NCBI GenBank assembly: GCA_965261015.1
Contig: CBDHCC010000002.1
Span: forward strand, 1-64,000
DNA from: CBDHCC01 sp965261015
GTDB lineage: Bacteria; Pseudomonadota; Alphaproteobacteria; Sphingomonadales; Sphingomonadaceae
Length of the DNA stretch: 64,000 nucleotides
Direction of reading: 5' to 3'
Part shown: one piece after another, positions 35,535 through 43,304 of the stretch
Position numbering within the stretch: the stretch's first letter is position 1
Layout of the letters: every line of letters starts with the position of its first letter
Notes under the pieces: generated by a model
Database searches by the model: none
Told to the model about the DNA's origin: nothing
Seen by the model: the letters and a program-made list of their open reading frames with translations, nothing else
Made by a program: the position numbers and the translations under genes

Positions 35535-36226
35535 GTGCCGCCGGCCGCGCGGCCACCCTGCCCCGTCCCCTCCCCAGAGCGAAGACCTTCGCGCTCTTCG
35601 AACGCCTGGCGTCGGACAATCCGTCTCCGGTGACAGAGCTGGCCTATACGAATGCCTACACCCTGCTGGTCGCGGTCGCGTTGTCGGCCCAGGCGACCGA
35701 TGTGGGGGTGAACAAGGTGACGCGCAGCCTGTTCGCTGTGGCCGACACTCCGCGCGCCATGCTGGCGCTGGGCGAGGAGCGCCTGCGCGAACACATCAGC
35801 TCAATCGGCCTGTTCAATCAGAAGGCGAAGAACGTGATCGCGGCGGCCCGGATGCTGATCGATCGGCACGAGGGCCAGGTGCCGCGCGACCGCGACGCGC
35901 TCCAGGCGCTGCCCGGCGTGGGGCGAAAGACCGCCAATGTCGTCCTGAATTGCTGGTGGGGGGAAGAGCGGTTCGCGGTCGACACCCATGTTTTCCGGGT
36001 CTCGAACCGGACCCGGCTGGCTCCCGGACGGACCGTGGAGGAGGTGGAGACCTGCCTGGACGCGCGGGTGCCCGCACCCTTCCGCCGCGACGGGCACCAC
36101 TGGCTGATCCTGCACGGCCGCTATGTCTGCAAGGCGCGCCGGCCGGAGTGCTGGCGCTGCCCGGTCGCCGACCTGTGCCCTTACACCCCCAAGACCGCGG
36201 GTCCGGCCGGATCGAAGAGCGATTAG
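35531..36226 (+). CDS. nth: Endonuclease III
   Basis: A 231-residue base-excision repair glycosylase/AP lyase. The helix-hairpin-helix LPGVGRKTANVVLN carries the catalytic Lys, with the catalytic Asp in VDTHVFRV, and the C-terminal [4Fe-4S] ligands have the exact Cys-X6-Cys-X2-Cys-X5-Cys spacing (CKARRPECWRCPVADLC). The start is GTG 35531, overlapping the dapB stop; a longer in-frame start inside dapB has no support. Confidence 0.96.
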   Translation: MSAAGRAATLPRPLPRAKTFALFERLASDNPSPVTELAYTNAYTLLVAVALSAQATDVGVNKVTRSLFAVADTPRAMLALGEERLREHISSIGLFNQKAKNVIAAARMLIDRHEGQVPRDRDALQALPGVGRKTANVVLNCWWGEERFAVDTHVFRVSNRTRLAPGRTVEEVETCLDARVPAPFRRDGHHWLILHGRYVCKARRPECWRCPVADLCPYTPKTAGPAGSKSD

Positions 36227-36279
36227 CGTTGGTGGCGCGCACGATCGGAGGTATTACAGGGGCAAATTGGGAGCCTTTG

Positions 36280-36669
36280 ATGACCCGTTATGCCGCGCTG
36301 ATCCTCGCCTTTGCCGCCAGCGCCTGCGCGGCCTCGAACGGGCCGTCCGCACGGCAGGAGGAGAAGCTGTCCTTCCGCCCCGTCGGAGAGGCGGTGTCCT
36401 GCGTGCCGCTCACATCCATTCGGCAAACGCGCGTGCTGGATGACCGGACGATCGATTTCCTTCTGATCGGCGATCGCCGGCTGCGAAACACCCTGCCAGT
36501 GAGCTGTTCGGGACTGCGGCAAGACTCCGGCATCACCTATTCGACCTCGTTGGCGCGGCTGTGCAACGTCGACACGTTCACGGTGATCCGGCCGCTCGGC
36601 GGCACGGTTCTCCCGGGCGCGACGTGCGGCCTGGGTGCGTTCCAGCCCGTGGAACGGGTGACGCGCTAG
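36280..36669 (+). CDS. Small lipoprotein (DUF6491-like)
   Basis: A 129-residue protein with a lipoprotein signal (ALILAFAASAC). GGGAG lies six bases before ATG 36280. The mature part contains four cysteines (AVSCVPL, PVSCSGL, ARLCNVD, GATCGLG), likely two disulfides, and the phrase TRVLDDRTIDFLL typical of DUF6491-like proteins of Caulobacter and sphingomonads. Function unknown. It ends overlapping by four bases with the convergent CitE-like gene. Confidence 0.82.
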   Translation: MTRYAALILAFAASACAASNGPSARQEEKLSFRPVGEAVSCVPLTSIRQTRVLDDRTIDFLLIGDRRLRNTLPVSCSGLRQDSGITYSTSLARLCNVDTFTVIRPLGGTVLPGATCGLGAFQPVERVTR

Positions 36670-37502
36670 CGGTTCGCTTTCGCCAGGATGCGGCGCGCCT
36701 GCTCCAGGTGCAGGCGTTCGACCATGCGTCCGTCGACGGCGACCGCTCCCTGCCCGGGATCGGCAAAGGCCTGGCACACGGCCTGCGCCCAGCGCACCCG
36801 ATCGGCCGAGGGAGCGAAGGCGGCGTGACACGGCCCGATCTGGTCGGGATGGATCAGGGCCTTGCCATCGAACCCGTGCTGCATCGCCTGCCGCGCTTCG
36901 TGCGACACGCGGTCGGGTGTGCGGAACACGTTGCACGGCGCATCGAACGCCAGCAGTCCATTCGCCCTCGCCGCGAGGACTGCGGCGCTCATCACCGGCC
37001 GGAACGGCGCTCGGTCGACGGGTGGATCGTCCACCTGCAAGTCCAGCGCCAAATCGTTGAAACCCAAGACGAGCGCTCGGAGCCGCCCGCCCGACGCGGC
37101 GATCGCCGGCAAGGCCAGGACCCCCGAAGCGCTCTCGACCATAGACCAGAGTTTTAACGCGGCTGGTGCCTTGCCCAGCAAGCCCTCATATTCGGCCAGC
37201 GTCGATGGATCGCCCACTTTTGGCAGCAGCAACGCATGGGCGCCCGCATCGGCCAGGGCCGCCACGTCGTCTGCCCCCCACGCCGTGTCCAATCCATTGA
37301 CCCGGACCACCACAGGCCGATCGCCCCATCCACCCTCGGACAGCACGTTCCGGGCAGCAGCGCGCGCCTCGACCTTCGCGTCCGGCGCGACCGCGTCCTC
37401 AAGGTCGAACACCACCGCGTCCGCGTCGCTGGCGCGAGCTCTCGCCACGGCGCGGACGTTTGTGGCGGGCAGGAACAGGACGGATCGCGGGGGCGGAAGC
37501 AT
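36666..37502 (-). CDS. CoA ester lyase of the CitE/HpcH family
   Basis: A 278-residue TIM-barrel enzyme. Signatures are RSVLFLPATN, DAVVFDLEDAVAPDAK, VVVRVNGLDT with the conserved Arg, LLLPKV, and KALIHPDQI. Family members cleave citryl-, malyl- or methylmalyl-CoA. The absence of other citrate lyase subunits nearby argues against citrate lyase proper, so a malyl/beta-methylmalyl-CoA or similar role is more likely. Start ATG 37502 matches family length. Confidence 0.9.
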   Translation of the reverse strand: MLPPPRSVLFLPATNVRAVARARASDADAVVFDLEDAVAPDAKVEARAAARNVLSEGGWGDRPVVVRVNGLDTAWGADDVAALADAGAHALLLPKVGDPSTLAEYEGLLGKAPAALKLWSMVESASGVLALPAIAASGGRLRALVLGFNDLALDLQVDDPPVDRAPFRPVMSAAVLAARANGLLAFDAPCNVFRTPDRVSHEARQAMQHGFDGKALIHPDQIGPCHAAFAPSADRVRWAQAVCQAFADPGQGAVAVDGRMVERLHLEQARRILAKANR

Positions 37503-37593
37503 CGGGTTACCCTGCCCCACCCCGGACCGTTCGTCACGCCCGACGGTTTGCCATTGAGCGCACGGCCCCTGCCTGTTAAGCGCAAGGCCGTCC

Positions 37594-37668
<75 letters not shown>

Positions 37669-37670
<2 letters not shown>

Positions 37671-37701
37671 GCTTCTCGGTATTAGGTAGCAAACGCACCA
37701 A
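37669..37701 (+). repeat. Left end of the outer transposon: target duplication plus inverted repeat
   Basis: CAGCTTCT at 37669-37676 is the target-site copy; its first two bases are the last two of the tRNA-Arg CCA. The terminal inverted repeat is 37677-37701 (25 bp, begins CGGTATTAGGTAGC) and is matched perfectly in reverse by 44382-44406. Confidence 0.93.
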
Positions 37702-37852
37702 CCCCGGAGTGCGGTAGCACCGCCCTGATCTCGTCAACCGATAATCCCCTCACCCAGCATCGCTGCAATAGAGTTTCAGCATCTGGCGGTATCGGTCCAC
37801 GATTCGAGAGCGGCTGTTTAGCCCTCCGCTTCTCACCATCACTTGGGGTTGG

Positions 37853-38085
37853 CTAATGGGAGCGCTCCTCCGCGTCGAACCATCCTGCTTTCCAAGCGTC
37901 CCGAAAAGGTGGATGCGTGTAGGGACAGTCTTGGATGTCTTTGCCGTCTCCAAAGGCATTTTGACCTTCCTCGGAATGGCTTATACCACCATTTGTTAAG
38001 GTAATGCTCAGTAAGTCAACACGATTGCCGGGACTTTCTCTACTCTCGTGGTACTTAGATATATGGTAGCCGTGACCTTCATTAG
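37853..38085 (-). pseudogene. RMF-like gene, 3' part, cut off by the inner IS
   Basis: This is the C-terminal part of a 125-residue protein whose 5' part lies at 40116-40268. It contains CPY-x8-W-x2-GW-x2-A (in DCPYTHPPFRDAWKAGWFDA), the exact spacing of ribosome modulation factor, preceded by GQNAFGDG. RMF-like domains bind ribosomes or, in phage and plasmid variants, other targets. The frame crosses the restored insertion point without a break, so the gene was intact before the insertion and is now almost surely inactive. Confidence 0.85.
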
Positions 38086-38109
38086 GGGGTCTATATACGT
38101 GTGTGACCC
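38078..38109 (+). repeat. Left end of the inner IS: target duplication plus inverted repeat
   Basis: TTCATTAG at 38078-38085 is the target copy. The inverted repeat is 38086-38109 (begins GGGGTCTATATACG, ends GTGTGACCC) and matches the reverse of 40092-40115 at 21 of 24 positions. Confidence 0.93.
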
Positions 38110-38125
38110 ATTGACATAGGGTCAC
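38103..38125 (+). promoter_or_regulatory. Inverted repeat GTGACCC-N9-GGGTCAC ahead of the transposase
   Basis: GTGACCC at 38103-38109 and GGGTCAC at 38119-38125 are perfect complements. The left arm is the inner end of the terminal repeat. The site lies 35 bp ahead of the transposase start and could be a subterminal transposase-binding site or operator. Role inferred. Confidence 0.4.
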
Positions 38126-38160
38126 GTAAACGCCTAAAAGGGTCGCAAGGAGACGGCCCG

Positions 38161-39075
38161 GTGATCAAGCAGTTCGACAACCTCATGCAAATGATGGCAG
38201 CGTTCCCCGACGATCAGTCTGCCATTGATCACCTGCGGGCAATCCGCTGGGCCGATGGGGCCTATTGCCCCCACTGCGGCAGCACCACGGTATATCACTT
38301 CTCAGATGCCAAGACGCACAAGTGCGGCGACTGCCGCAAGCGGTTCTCCATCAAGGTCGGCACGATCTTTGAGGACAGCAAGCTCCCGCTCCGCAAGTGG
38401 TTCATGGCCATCTGGCTGATCACGTCGCACAAGAAGGGCATCGCCAGCACCCAGCTCGCCAAAGACATTGGCGTCACGCAAAAGTCGGCTTGGTTCATGC
38501 TGCATCGCCTCCGTCATGCGGCTCGCACGTCGTCGTTCAATCGCCCGCTGGAAGGCGAGGTCGAAGTCGATGAAACGTTCGTTGGCGGCAAGGAGAAGAA
38601 CAAGCACGCGTGGCAGCGGACCGGCGGAAAGCAGGGGGGCAAGGGCAAGGAGGCCGTTCTTGGCATCCTAGAACGCGGTGGCGAGCTTCGCACCGGCGTG
38701 ACCCCCAACCTCCGCGCTCGCACCGTTCAGCACGCTATCCGCGACAACGTAGCGCCGGGCACGGCGTTGATGACGGACGACCACCCCGATTTTACCGGCT
38801 TGTCGGTCGATTTCCACCACCACGCGGTGAACCACTCCGCTGGCGAGTATGTGCGCCACTACGTGCTGCACACCAACGGCATTGAGAGTGTCTGGGCGCT
38901 GTTCAAGCGCCAGATCATCGGCACCCACCACTACCTGTCGCCTAAGCACCTGTCGCGCTACCTGACGGAGATGACATGGCGCTTCAACCGGCGCGAGTAC
39001 GGAGAGGGTGATCGAGTGAACGCCCTTCTTAATCAGGTTGCCGGACGCCTCACCTACAAGGAGCTGATCGCATGA
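38161..39075 (+). CDS. IS1595-family transposase of the inner element
   Basis: A 304-residue transposase. An N-terminal zinc ribbon (CPHCG and CGDC in HKCGDCRKRF) binds DNA, followed by a helix-turn-helix region (STQLAKDIGVTQKSAWFMLH) and the ISXO2-like DDE catalytic core: EVEVDETFVGG, LMTDDHPDF and the last acidic residue in GIESVWALFKR. GTG 38161 follows AAGGAG by about eight bases. The stop overlaps the ATG of the passenger gene (ATGA). It appears intact. Confidence 0.95.
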   Translation: MIKQFDNLMQMMAAFPDDQSAIDHLRAIRWADGAYCPHCGSTTVYHFSDAKTHKCGDCRKRFSIKVGTIFEDSKLPLRKWFMAIWLITSHKKGIASTQLAKDIGVTQKSAWFMLHRLRHAARTSSFNRPLEGEVEVDETFVGGKEKNKHAWQRTGGKQGGKGKEAVLGILERGGELRTGVTPNLRARTVQHAIRDNVAPGTALMTDDHPDFTGLSVDFHHHAVNHSAGEYVRHYVLHTNGIESVWALFKRQIIGTHHYLSPKHLSRYLTEMTWRFNRREYGEGDRVNALLNQVAGRLTYKELIA

Positions 39076-40079
39076 GTGCCGATGAGAAAGGATACGACGA
39101 GAAGTTCGGCCTCGATATGCCTTTTGGCGAGGCGTTGGAGCGGTTCGGAGCAGTCACACGCGAAGAGCTAAACGAGTCGATGGAGCCGGGCACCGACCTG
39201 GTGCCCGACGGGCAGCACGAAATCGTTCAGTATAAGAACAGGGACATCCGCCGGGTTTGCCACAACGGCGAGTGGATGTTCTCCATCGTGGACCTGATTG
39301 GGGCGCTTACCGACTCCGACCGCCCCAGCAAATACTGGTCCGACATGAAGGCAAGAATGGAGCGGGAAGAGGGGTTTAGCGACATTTCCGATAATATCGG
39401 AAATCTCCCTTTGCCCACAGCCGACGGCAAAATGCGAACGGCAGAGGTGGCTAACACCGAACTCATGTTTCGCATCATCCAGTCGGTTCGTTCGCCTAAG
39501 GCGGAGCCGGTCAAAAGGTGGTTAGCGAAGGTTGGTTTTGAGCGCATACAAGAGGTCCAAGACCCTGAAATCGGCATTAAGCGTGCCATCCTCACATATC
39601 AGCTGCAAGGCCGATCGGACGATTGGATTGAGAAGCGTGTCCGCTCCATCGTCGCCAACAAGGAGCTAAACCGAGAATGGACCAAGCGCGGCATCTCACA
39701 GCCTAGCGAGTATGCCATGCTGACGAACATCATAGCCCAAGAGACGTTCGGCGTGGGAGTGGCGAGGCACAAGCGTATTAAGGGTCTAAGCAGTCAGAAC
39801 CTGCGCGACCACATGACCGACTTGGAGCTGATCCTTACCATGTTGGGTGAGACCTCCTCCACGACCATCGCCAAGCAGCGCGACACTCACGGCCTCACTC
39901 AGAATGCTGGAGCCGCACAAGCTGGCGGCGGCGTGGCAGGCGCGGCGCGGAAGCAGATTGAGCGCGAAACAGGGCAGCGGGTGGTTTCCACCCAAAACTT
40001 CCTTGGCGGGCGGAAGCGTCAGGCTGATCCGGTTAAGCTCACCGAAGGCGGCAAGAGCCTCCCGCCTCCCGAAGAGTGA
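39072..40079 (+). CDS. DinD/BRO-family protein, transposon passenger
   Basis: A 335-residue protein. Residues about 50-140 are a BRO-N-like domain (IRRVCHNGEWMFSIVDLIGAL, DRPSKYWSDMKARM). The middle and end match DNA-damage-inducible protein D: GRSDDWIEKRVRSI, EYAMLTNIIAQETFGV, LRDHMTDLELILTMLGE, then ARKQIERETGQRVVS. E. coli DinD inhibits RecA-mediated strand exchange; whether this homologue does so is unknown. Its ATG overlaps the transposase stop, so both are made together. No LexA box is visible upstream. Confidence 0.88.
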   Translation: MSADEKGYDEKFGLDMPFGEALERFGAVTREELNESMEPGTDLVPDGQHEIVQYKNRDIRRVCHNGEWMFSIVDLIGALTDSDRPSKYWSDMKARMEREEGFSDISDNIGNLPLPTADGKMRTAEVANTELMFRIIQSVRSPKAEPVKRWLAKVGFERIQEVQDPEIGIKRAILTYQLQGRSDDWIEKRVRSIVANKELNREWTKRGISQPSEYAMLTNIIAQETFGVGVARHKRIKGLSSQNLRDHMTDLELILTMLGETSSTTIAKQRDTHGLTQNAGAAQAGGGVAGAARKQIERETGQRVVSTQNFLGGRKRQADPVKLTEGGKSLPPPEE

Positions 40080-40091
40080 GACGCTAGGTTA

Positions 40092-40123
40092 GGGTCACAC
40101 ACATATATAGGTCCCTTCATTAG
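40092..40123 (+). repeat. Right end of the inner IS: inverted repeat plus target duplication
   Basis: The inverted repeat is 40092-40115 (begins GGGTCACACACATATATAGG); TTCATTAG at 40116-40123 is the second target copy. Confidence 0.93.
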
Positions 40124-40268
40124 CCTCAACCTGAGCAACGATGCTCTGGAATGCCTTTAGCGCCTCATCAGTACCGCTCTTAGGACGGAGCGATGCTCCA
40201 CCTGACGTAAATGTCACGTCATAGTCTGGACCGCCGGTAAAAAGTCTATCCAGGAAGTCACTTGTCAT
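40116..40268 (-). pseudogene. RMF-like gene, 5' part, cut off by the inner IS
   Basis: Reads from ATG 40268 (MTSDFLDRLFTGGPDYD) with the site AAGAGGTGA ahead of it. After 145 bases the restored junction continues in frame into the segment ending at 37853, giving 126 codons in total including stop. Residues 1-55 show no known domain; the RMF motif lies in the other half. Confidence 0.82.
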
Positions 40269-40271
40269 GTC

Positions 40272-40355
40272 TCACCTCTTGAATTTATTCTCGATGCCCT
40301 GCGCCTTGATGATGTGAGTCAACATCGAGGCAATCAGCTTTTCACCATCGCTCAT
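40272..40355 (-). CDS. Tiny 27-residue protein ahead of the RMF-like gene
   Basis: Reads MSDGEKLIASMLTHIIKAQG and ends at TGA within the ribosome-binding site of the RMF-like gene, so the two were translated in series. A helical, amphipathic product is likely. An in-frame GTG two codons earlier is another possible start. Another 24-codon frame (GTG, then KELQALPSKLALREIV) overlaps its beginning. Tiny serial genes are common in phage-like cargo. Confidence 0.42.
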   Translation of the reverse strand: MSDGEKLIASMLTHIIKAQGIENKFKR

Positions 40356-40439
40356 CTTCACGGCTCACGATCTCCCTCAAAGCCAATTTGCTAGGCAAGG
40401 CTTGTAGCTCCTTCACAGGACCGCTGCTAGGTGGCCGGT

Positions 40440-41076
40440 ATGGGTGACCTACTGATGCGGGCCGATGAAGGCATTCAAAATCTCAAAGTGCTCGTTCGGA
40501 GTATCAACAGCGACTCCACCAGGCTCGACGGTCAGCTCCAGGCTTTGAATGGCTTGAAGAAGGTCAGCATCCACAGGGTGCCTGTAGAGATCATCCGGCA
40601 GTGCGAGACCTGTTACGGCGGTGTTCCTCTCCCTGCTTGAGCTTGGTAAGTCGGTCCAGCCGGTCAAAACCGGTTCGCCACCAGAAGGGTGGAGAGAGCT
40701 GCGGCAGCAGGTCGCCATAGAGGCAGCAGAACATTCCCCAGCCGAGACGGCCCTTCTCGACGCCTTGCTGATTCTCGACCGCCACATCTGCTCGGATTTG
40801 AGGCACGTCGCCAGTTTGGTAGTTATTCTGGGCAACCTTGACGGTAAGGTCATCTACTCCAATTCGTTCGATGTCTTCCGAGCGCTTAGCAACCCACACT
40901 CTAATGAGGCTATTATCCGCTTTCATCCGCAGACCGAGAGCGATGCTCATCCCCCTGTTGATGAAGCAATGCGTGTAGTTTCGTCATGGGGGTGGAGCTG
41001 CGTTGAATTGCTGTCCACCGCCCTTGGCGAAATCGAAGCCTTCATAGCCCACGGGCAAGTCCAATCTGACAAGTAG
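40440..41076. other. Coding-like region with a frame break; strand unresolved
   Basis: Both strands show gene-like frames, and both change frame near 40.60-40.64 kb, suggesting one gene with a frameshift. On the plus strand ATG 40440 follows AGGTGG and reads to 40640, then another frame continues to 41076 (ETALLDALLILDRH); a hairpin at 41134-41159 follows. On the minus strand one frame runs 40950-40591 and another to 40449 (DLLQAIQSLELTVEPGG). Codon and purine periodicity do not decide. No family recognised either way. Confidence 0.4.
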
Positions 41077-41133
41077 ATCGCTGCCGAGCTAACCAAAGGG
41101 CTGCGGAAGGGGCGCTCATGCGCCATCGTCATG

Positions 41134-41159
41134 AACCTGACGAACCAGCGCGTCAGGTT
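41134..41159 (+). terminator. Hairpin between unresolved region and XRE gene
   Basis: AACCTGACG at 41134-41142 pairs perfectly with CGTCAGGTT at 41151-41159 across an 8-base loop. Only a short T-run follows, so it is a weak candidate terminator, possibly working for both sides. Confidence 0.42.
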
Positions 41160-41195
41160 TAGCAAAACTGTGCGTTAGAGTCAATCGTGAGCTAC

Positions 41196-41420
41196 TTAGT
41201 GCGGCAGACCACCCGTCAGCGCCGCCACGTCACACCTCAAAGCCTCACACAGCCGGCACAGCACCGTGAACGTCACGTTGCGCTCGCCCCGCTCAACTCC
41301 GCCGACATAGGAGCGGTCGATGCTCGCCACCAAGGCAAGCTCCTCCTGGGACCAGCCGAAGCTCTTGCGCCGCTGGCGGATACGCGTGCCCAGCACTTGG
41401 AGAACGTCTGTCGCCACCAC
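41196..41420 (-). CDS. XRE-family helix-turn-helix regulator
   Basis: A 74-residue protein that is almost entirely one Cro/C1-type domain: LGTRIRQRRKSFGWSQEELA, then SYVGGVERGERNVTFTVLCR. The size and plan are those of controller proteins found in mobile elements. Start is GTG 41420 without a clear ribosome-binding site. It lies head-to-head with the membrane-anchored gene at 41530; the 109 bp between may carry the promoters it controls. Confidence 0.88.
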   Translation of the reverse strand: MVATDVLQVLGTRIRQRRKSFGWSQEELALVASIDRSYVGGVERGERNVTFTVLCRLCEALRCDVAALTGGLPH

Positions 41421-41529
41421 GCCGAAGGGCGCGTCTGCGGCTTTTCAGTCCACGGACTATCATACCCAATCTTAACCTCATCGACCATAGCTTGGCCGGA
41501 CGCAGCAGCTTGCAAAAGGCGGAGCACCG

Positions 41530-42030
41530 ATGTCGATTGTCACCAAGGGAGTGCTCGCGCTCTTCGGTTTTTCGTTTGTTCTGGTCACAATGGACATGGC
41601 CAACGGTGACGGCGGGAAACGACCCGCTGGTGCGCAGCCGGCGCAAGCAGAGACAGCAACCGTGAAACAGCCTCTGGTTGAGCGCAAGGAAGCCCCTGAA
41701 CCTCGCAGCGCAGAGGATGCCGCCCGAGAGCAAAAGGAGGCAGAGGATCTAGCATCAGGCGAGCATTGTCTAAGCGGATGGGACGGATCATTCCCTCGCT
41801 TGAAGACTGCGGTAAAGAAGTCACTGCGTAACCCAAAATCCTTTGACCACATCAGCACAGCGCGCTCGCCGGTCGATAAGAAAGGCACATTCGCCCTTAT
41901 CATGACATACCGTGCAGAGAACGGCTTTGGCGGCATGAACGTCGATGCCGCTGGTGTAGAGGTCGATGCGGCTACTTGCGATTTCAAACAGGTCAGCAAC
42001 GCAGCCTTGGCCAAGCGGTTAAGTCGCTAA
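41530..42030 (+). CDS. Membrane-anchored or secreted protein of mobile-element type
   Basis: A 166-residue protein with an N-terminal hydrophobic anchor (VLALFGFSFVLVTM), an Ala/Glu/Lys-rich linker at residues 30-75 and a C-terminal domain with HCLSGWDGSFPRLKTAVKKS, NPKSFDHISTA and YRAENGFGGMNV, a pattern I associate with small periplasmic proteins on mobile elements; two Cys could pair. GGAG lies about six bases before ATG. Function unknown. Confidence 0.78.
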   Translation: MSIVTKGVLALFGFSFVLVTMDMANGDGGKRPAGAQPAQAETATVKQPLVERKEAPEPRSAEDAAREQKEAEDLASGEHCLSGWDGSFPRLKTAVKKSLRNPKSFDHISTARSPVDKKGTFALIMTYRAENGFGGMNVDAAGVEVDAATCDFKQVSNAALAKRLSR

Positions 42031-42227
42031 ATCTCCACCACGCACTGCACCCGCCCTGTCGCCAGCAGCACGCTGTTGAGCACTCCGTCGGCATCCGGGT
42101 GGGTCATCCTGCCCACTATGAAGCGCTGGTAGGACATCAGTCCGTGCAGCTCATCCAAGCTGCCAACCTCGACCTCCAGCTCGACGGGCTCGGCCGGTCC
42201 AACCATGTGAAAGCGGAAGACACTCAT
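42027..42227 (-). CDS. Small protein translationally coupled to the outer transposase
   Basis: A 66-residue protein (starts MSVFRFHMVGPAEPVELEV) whose ATG overlaps the transposase stop (TGATG). It is acidic and beta-prone, with no known domain. The tight coupling suggests a role with transposition or simple hitch-hiking expression. It overlaps the convergent gene's end by four bases. Confidence 0.68.
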   Translation of the reverse strand: MSVFRFHMVGPAEPVELEVEVGSLDELHGLMSYQRFIVGRMTHPDADGVLNSVLLATGRVQCVVEI

Positions 42228-43240
42228 CACGCTGGCACCTTGCGCCGCTGCCAATAGCCCTTCCACTGCCGCGACACTGGATGGTGAAGCCCAGCGGCCG
42301 TGATCACCAGGAACTGCTCGCCATTCGACAGCCGCCGGTTGTCCTCACGCCAGGAGTTCTCGCCCGCGTAAGTTCCGAAGTAGGGGCCGGCGATGTGGTG
42401 GTGCGTCCCCGTCTCCGCCCGCCGCAGCCTGGAGAAGAACGACTCGGCCTGGTTGGTGGACACCTCGCCCTCGGCATAGCTCTCCGAGTGGTTGATGCGC
42501 TTCATCTGAAACATGGCGTGGAGCGCGTCGTAGTCCTTGGCCTCATCGGCATAGAGGATGGTGCCGGGCTGCACGTTGCGGGTGATGTGCGCCACCGCGT
42601 CACGCTCCGCCGACACGACGACGGGCAGCGACCGCCCGGCTTTGCCCCGCTCTCGCATGACCACGACGCACTTGCGCTTTCCGCTGCGGTTGAACTTGCG
42701 CCGACGGTCGATGCGATCTTTCCCACGCCGCCTGGGCTTCACGTAGCCACCAAAGTAGCCACCATCGACCTCGACCTCGCCTTCGAGCGTCTGTGCGTCC
42801 TGAAGCGCCGTCAGCGCCTCTCGCAGCTTGTGCTCCAGCACGAAGGCCGTCTTGTATTGGCAGTCCAGGTCACGGCTTAGCTCCAGCGCGCTCAAGCCTT
42901 TGGCTCCGTTGGTGAAGCGGGCAATCGCCAGGAGGATGTCGCGGAACGCCATCTTGCGGCTGGCGAAGATCGTGCTCGACGTGACCGAGAACTGGTGGTG
43001 GCACGCCTTGCACTTGAATTTGCGACGCGTCCTGATCTCGTAAGCGGCGGCGCACTGGCAGCGCGGGCAGAAGGGCTGCCCCTCCGTCTCGGCATAGCGG
43101 ATGGCGACGAAAGCGTCATACGCCTCGTCCTCCGTCATGCGGGCTACGCGGGTGCAGCTAAGCGTGCGCGCCCTTGCCGAGAGAAGAAAATGCTGCGACT
43201 CACCCTCCGATGCGTTACGTTCGCGTCGGAAGTGACACAT
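42227..43240 (-). CDS. IS1595-family transposase of the outer element
   Basis: A 337-residue transposase, clearly different from the one at 38161. It has a zinc ribbon (CPRCQ and CKAC), the family phrases FSVTSSTIFASRKM and KTAFVLEHKLREAL, and catalytic regions EVEVDGGYFGG, LYADEAKDYDAL and NQAESFFSRLRRAE. The long start at 43240 is kept because the conserved N-terminal phrase LLSARARTLS precedes the later ATG. The gene lies divergent from the DUF6471-like gene. Confidence 0.93.
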   Translation of the reverse strand: MCHFRRERNASEGESQHFLLSARARTLSCTRVARMTEDEAYDAFVAIRYAETEGQPFCPRCQCAAAYEIRTRRKFKCKACHHQFSVTSSTIFASRKMAFRDILLAIARFTNGAKGLSALELSRDLDCQYKTAFVLEHKLREALTALQDAQTLEGEVEVDGGYFGGYVKPRRRGKDRIDRRRKFNRSGKRKCVVVMRERGKAGRSLPVVVSAERDAVAHITRNVQPGTILYADEAKDYDALHAMFQMKRINHSESYAEGEVSTNQAESFFSRLRRAETGTHHHIAGPYFGTYAGENSWREDNRRLSNGEQFLVITAAGLHHPVSRQWKGYWQRRKVPA

Positions 43241-43245
43241 GTGTC
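43234..43245. promoter_or_regulatory. Palindrome GACACATGTGTC at the transposase start
   Basis: A perfect 12-bp palindrome spans the first codons of the outer transposase. A related TGTGACACA occurs about 40 bp away near 43274-43282. Both lie between the divergent transposase and DUF6471-like genes and could bind a dimeric regulator. Function inferred. Confidence 0.35.
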
Positions 43246-43304
43246 CGAGACTGGCAAGCGGTCTTGCGTCATATGTGACACAATCTTATGCAAGGGCGGC
43301 ATGT

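Larger units (their letters stand above)
38086..40115. mobile_element. Inner IS1595-family element with a DinD/BRO passenger (2,030 bp)
   Basis: Ends are 24-bp imperfect inverted repeats (21/24) flanked by perfect 8-bp duplications TTCATTAG at 38078-38085 and 40116-40123. It holds two genes: an IS1595 transposase and, overlapping it by four bases, a DinD/BRO-family gene. It interrupts the RMF-like gene of the outer transposon; excising it with one target copy restores that frame exactly. Passenger genes are known in several IS1595 subgroups. Confidence 0.94.
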
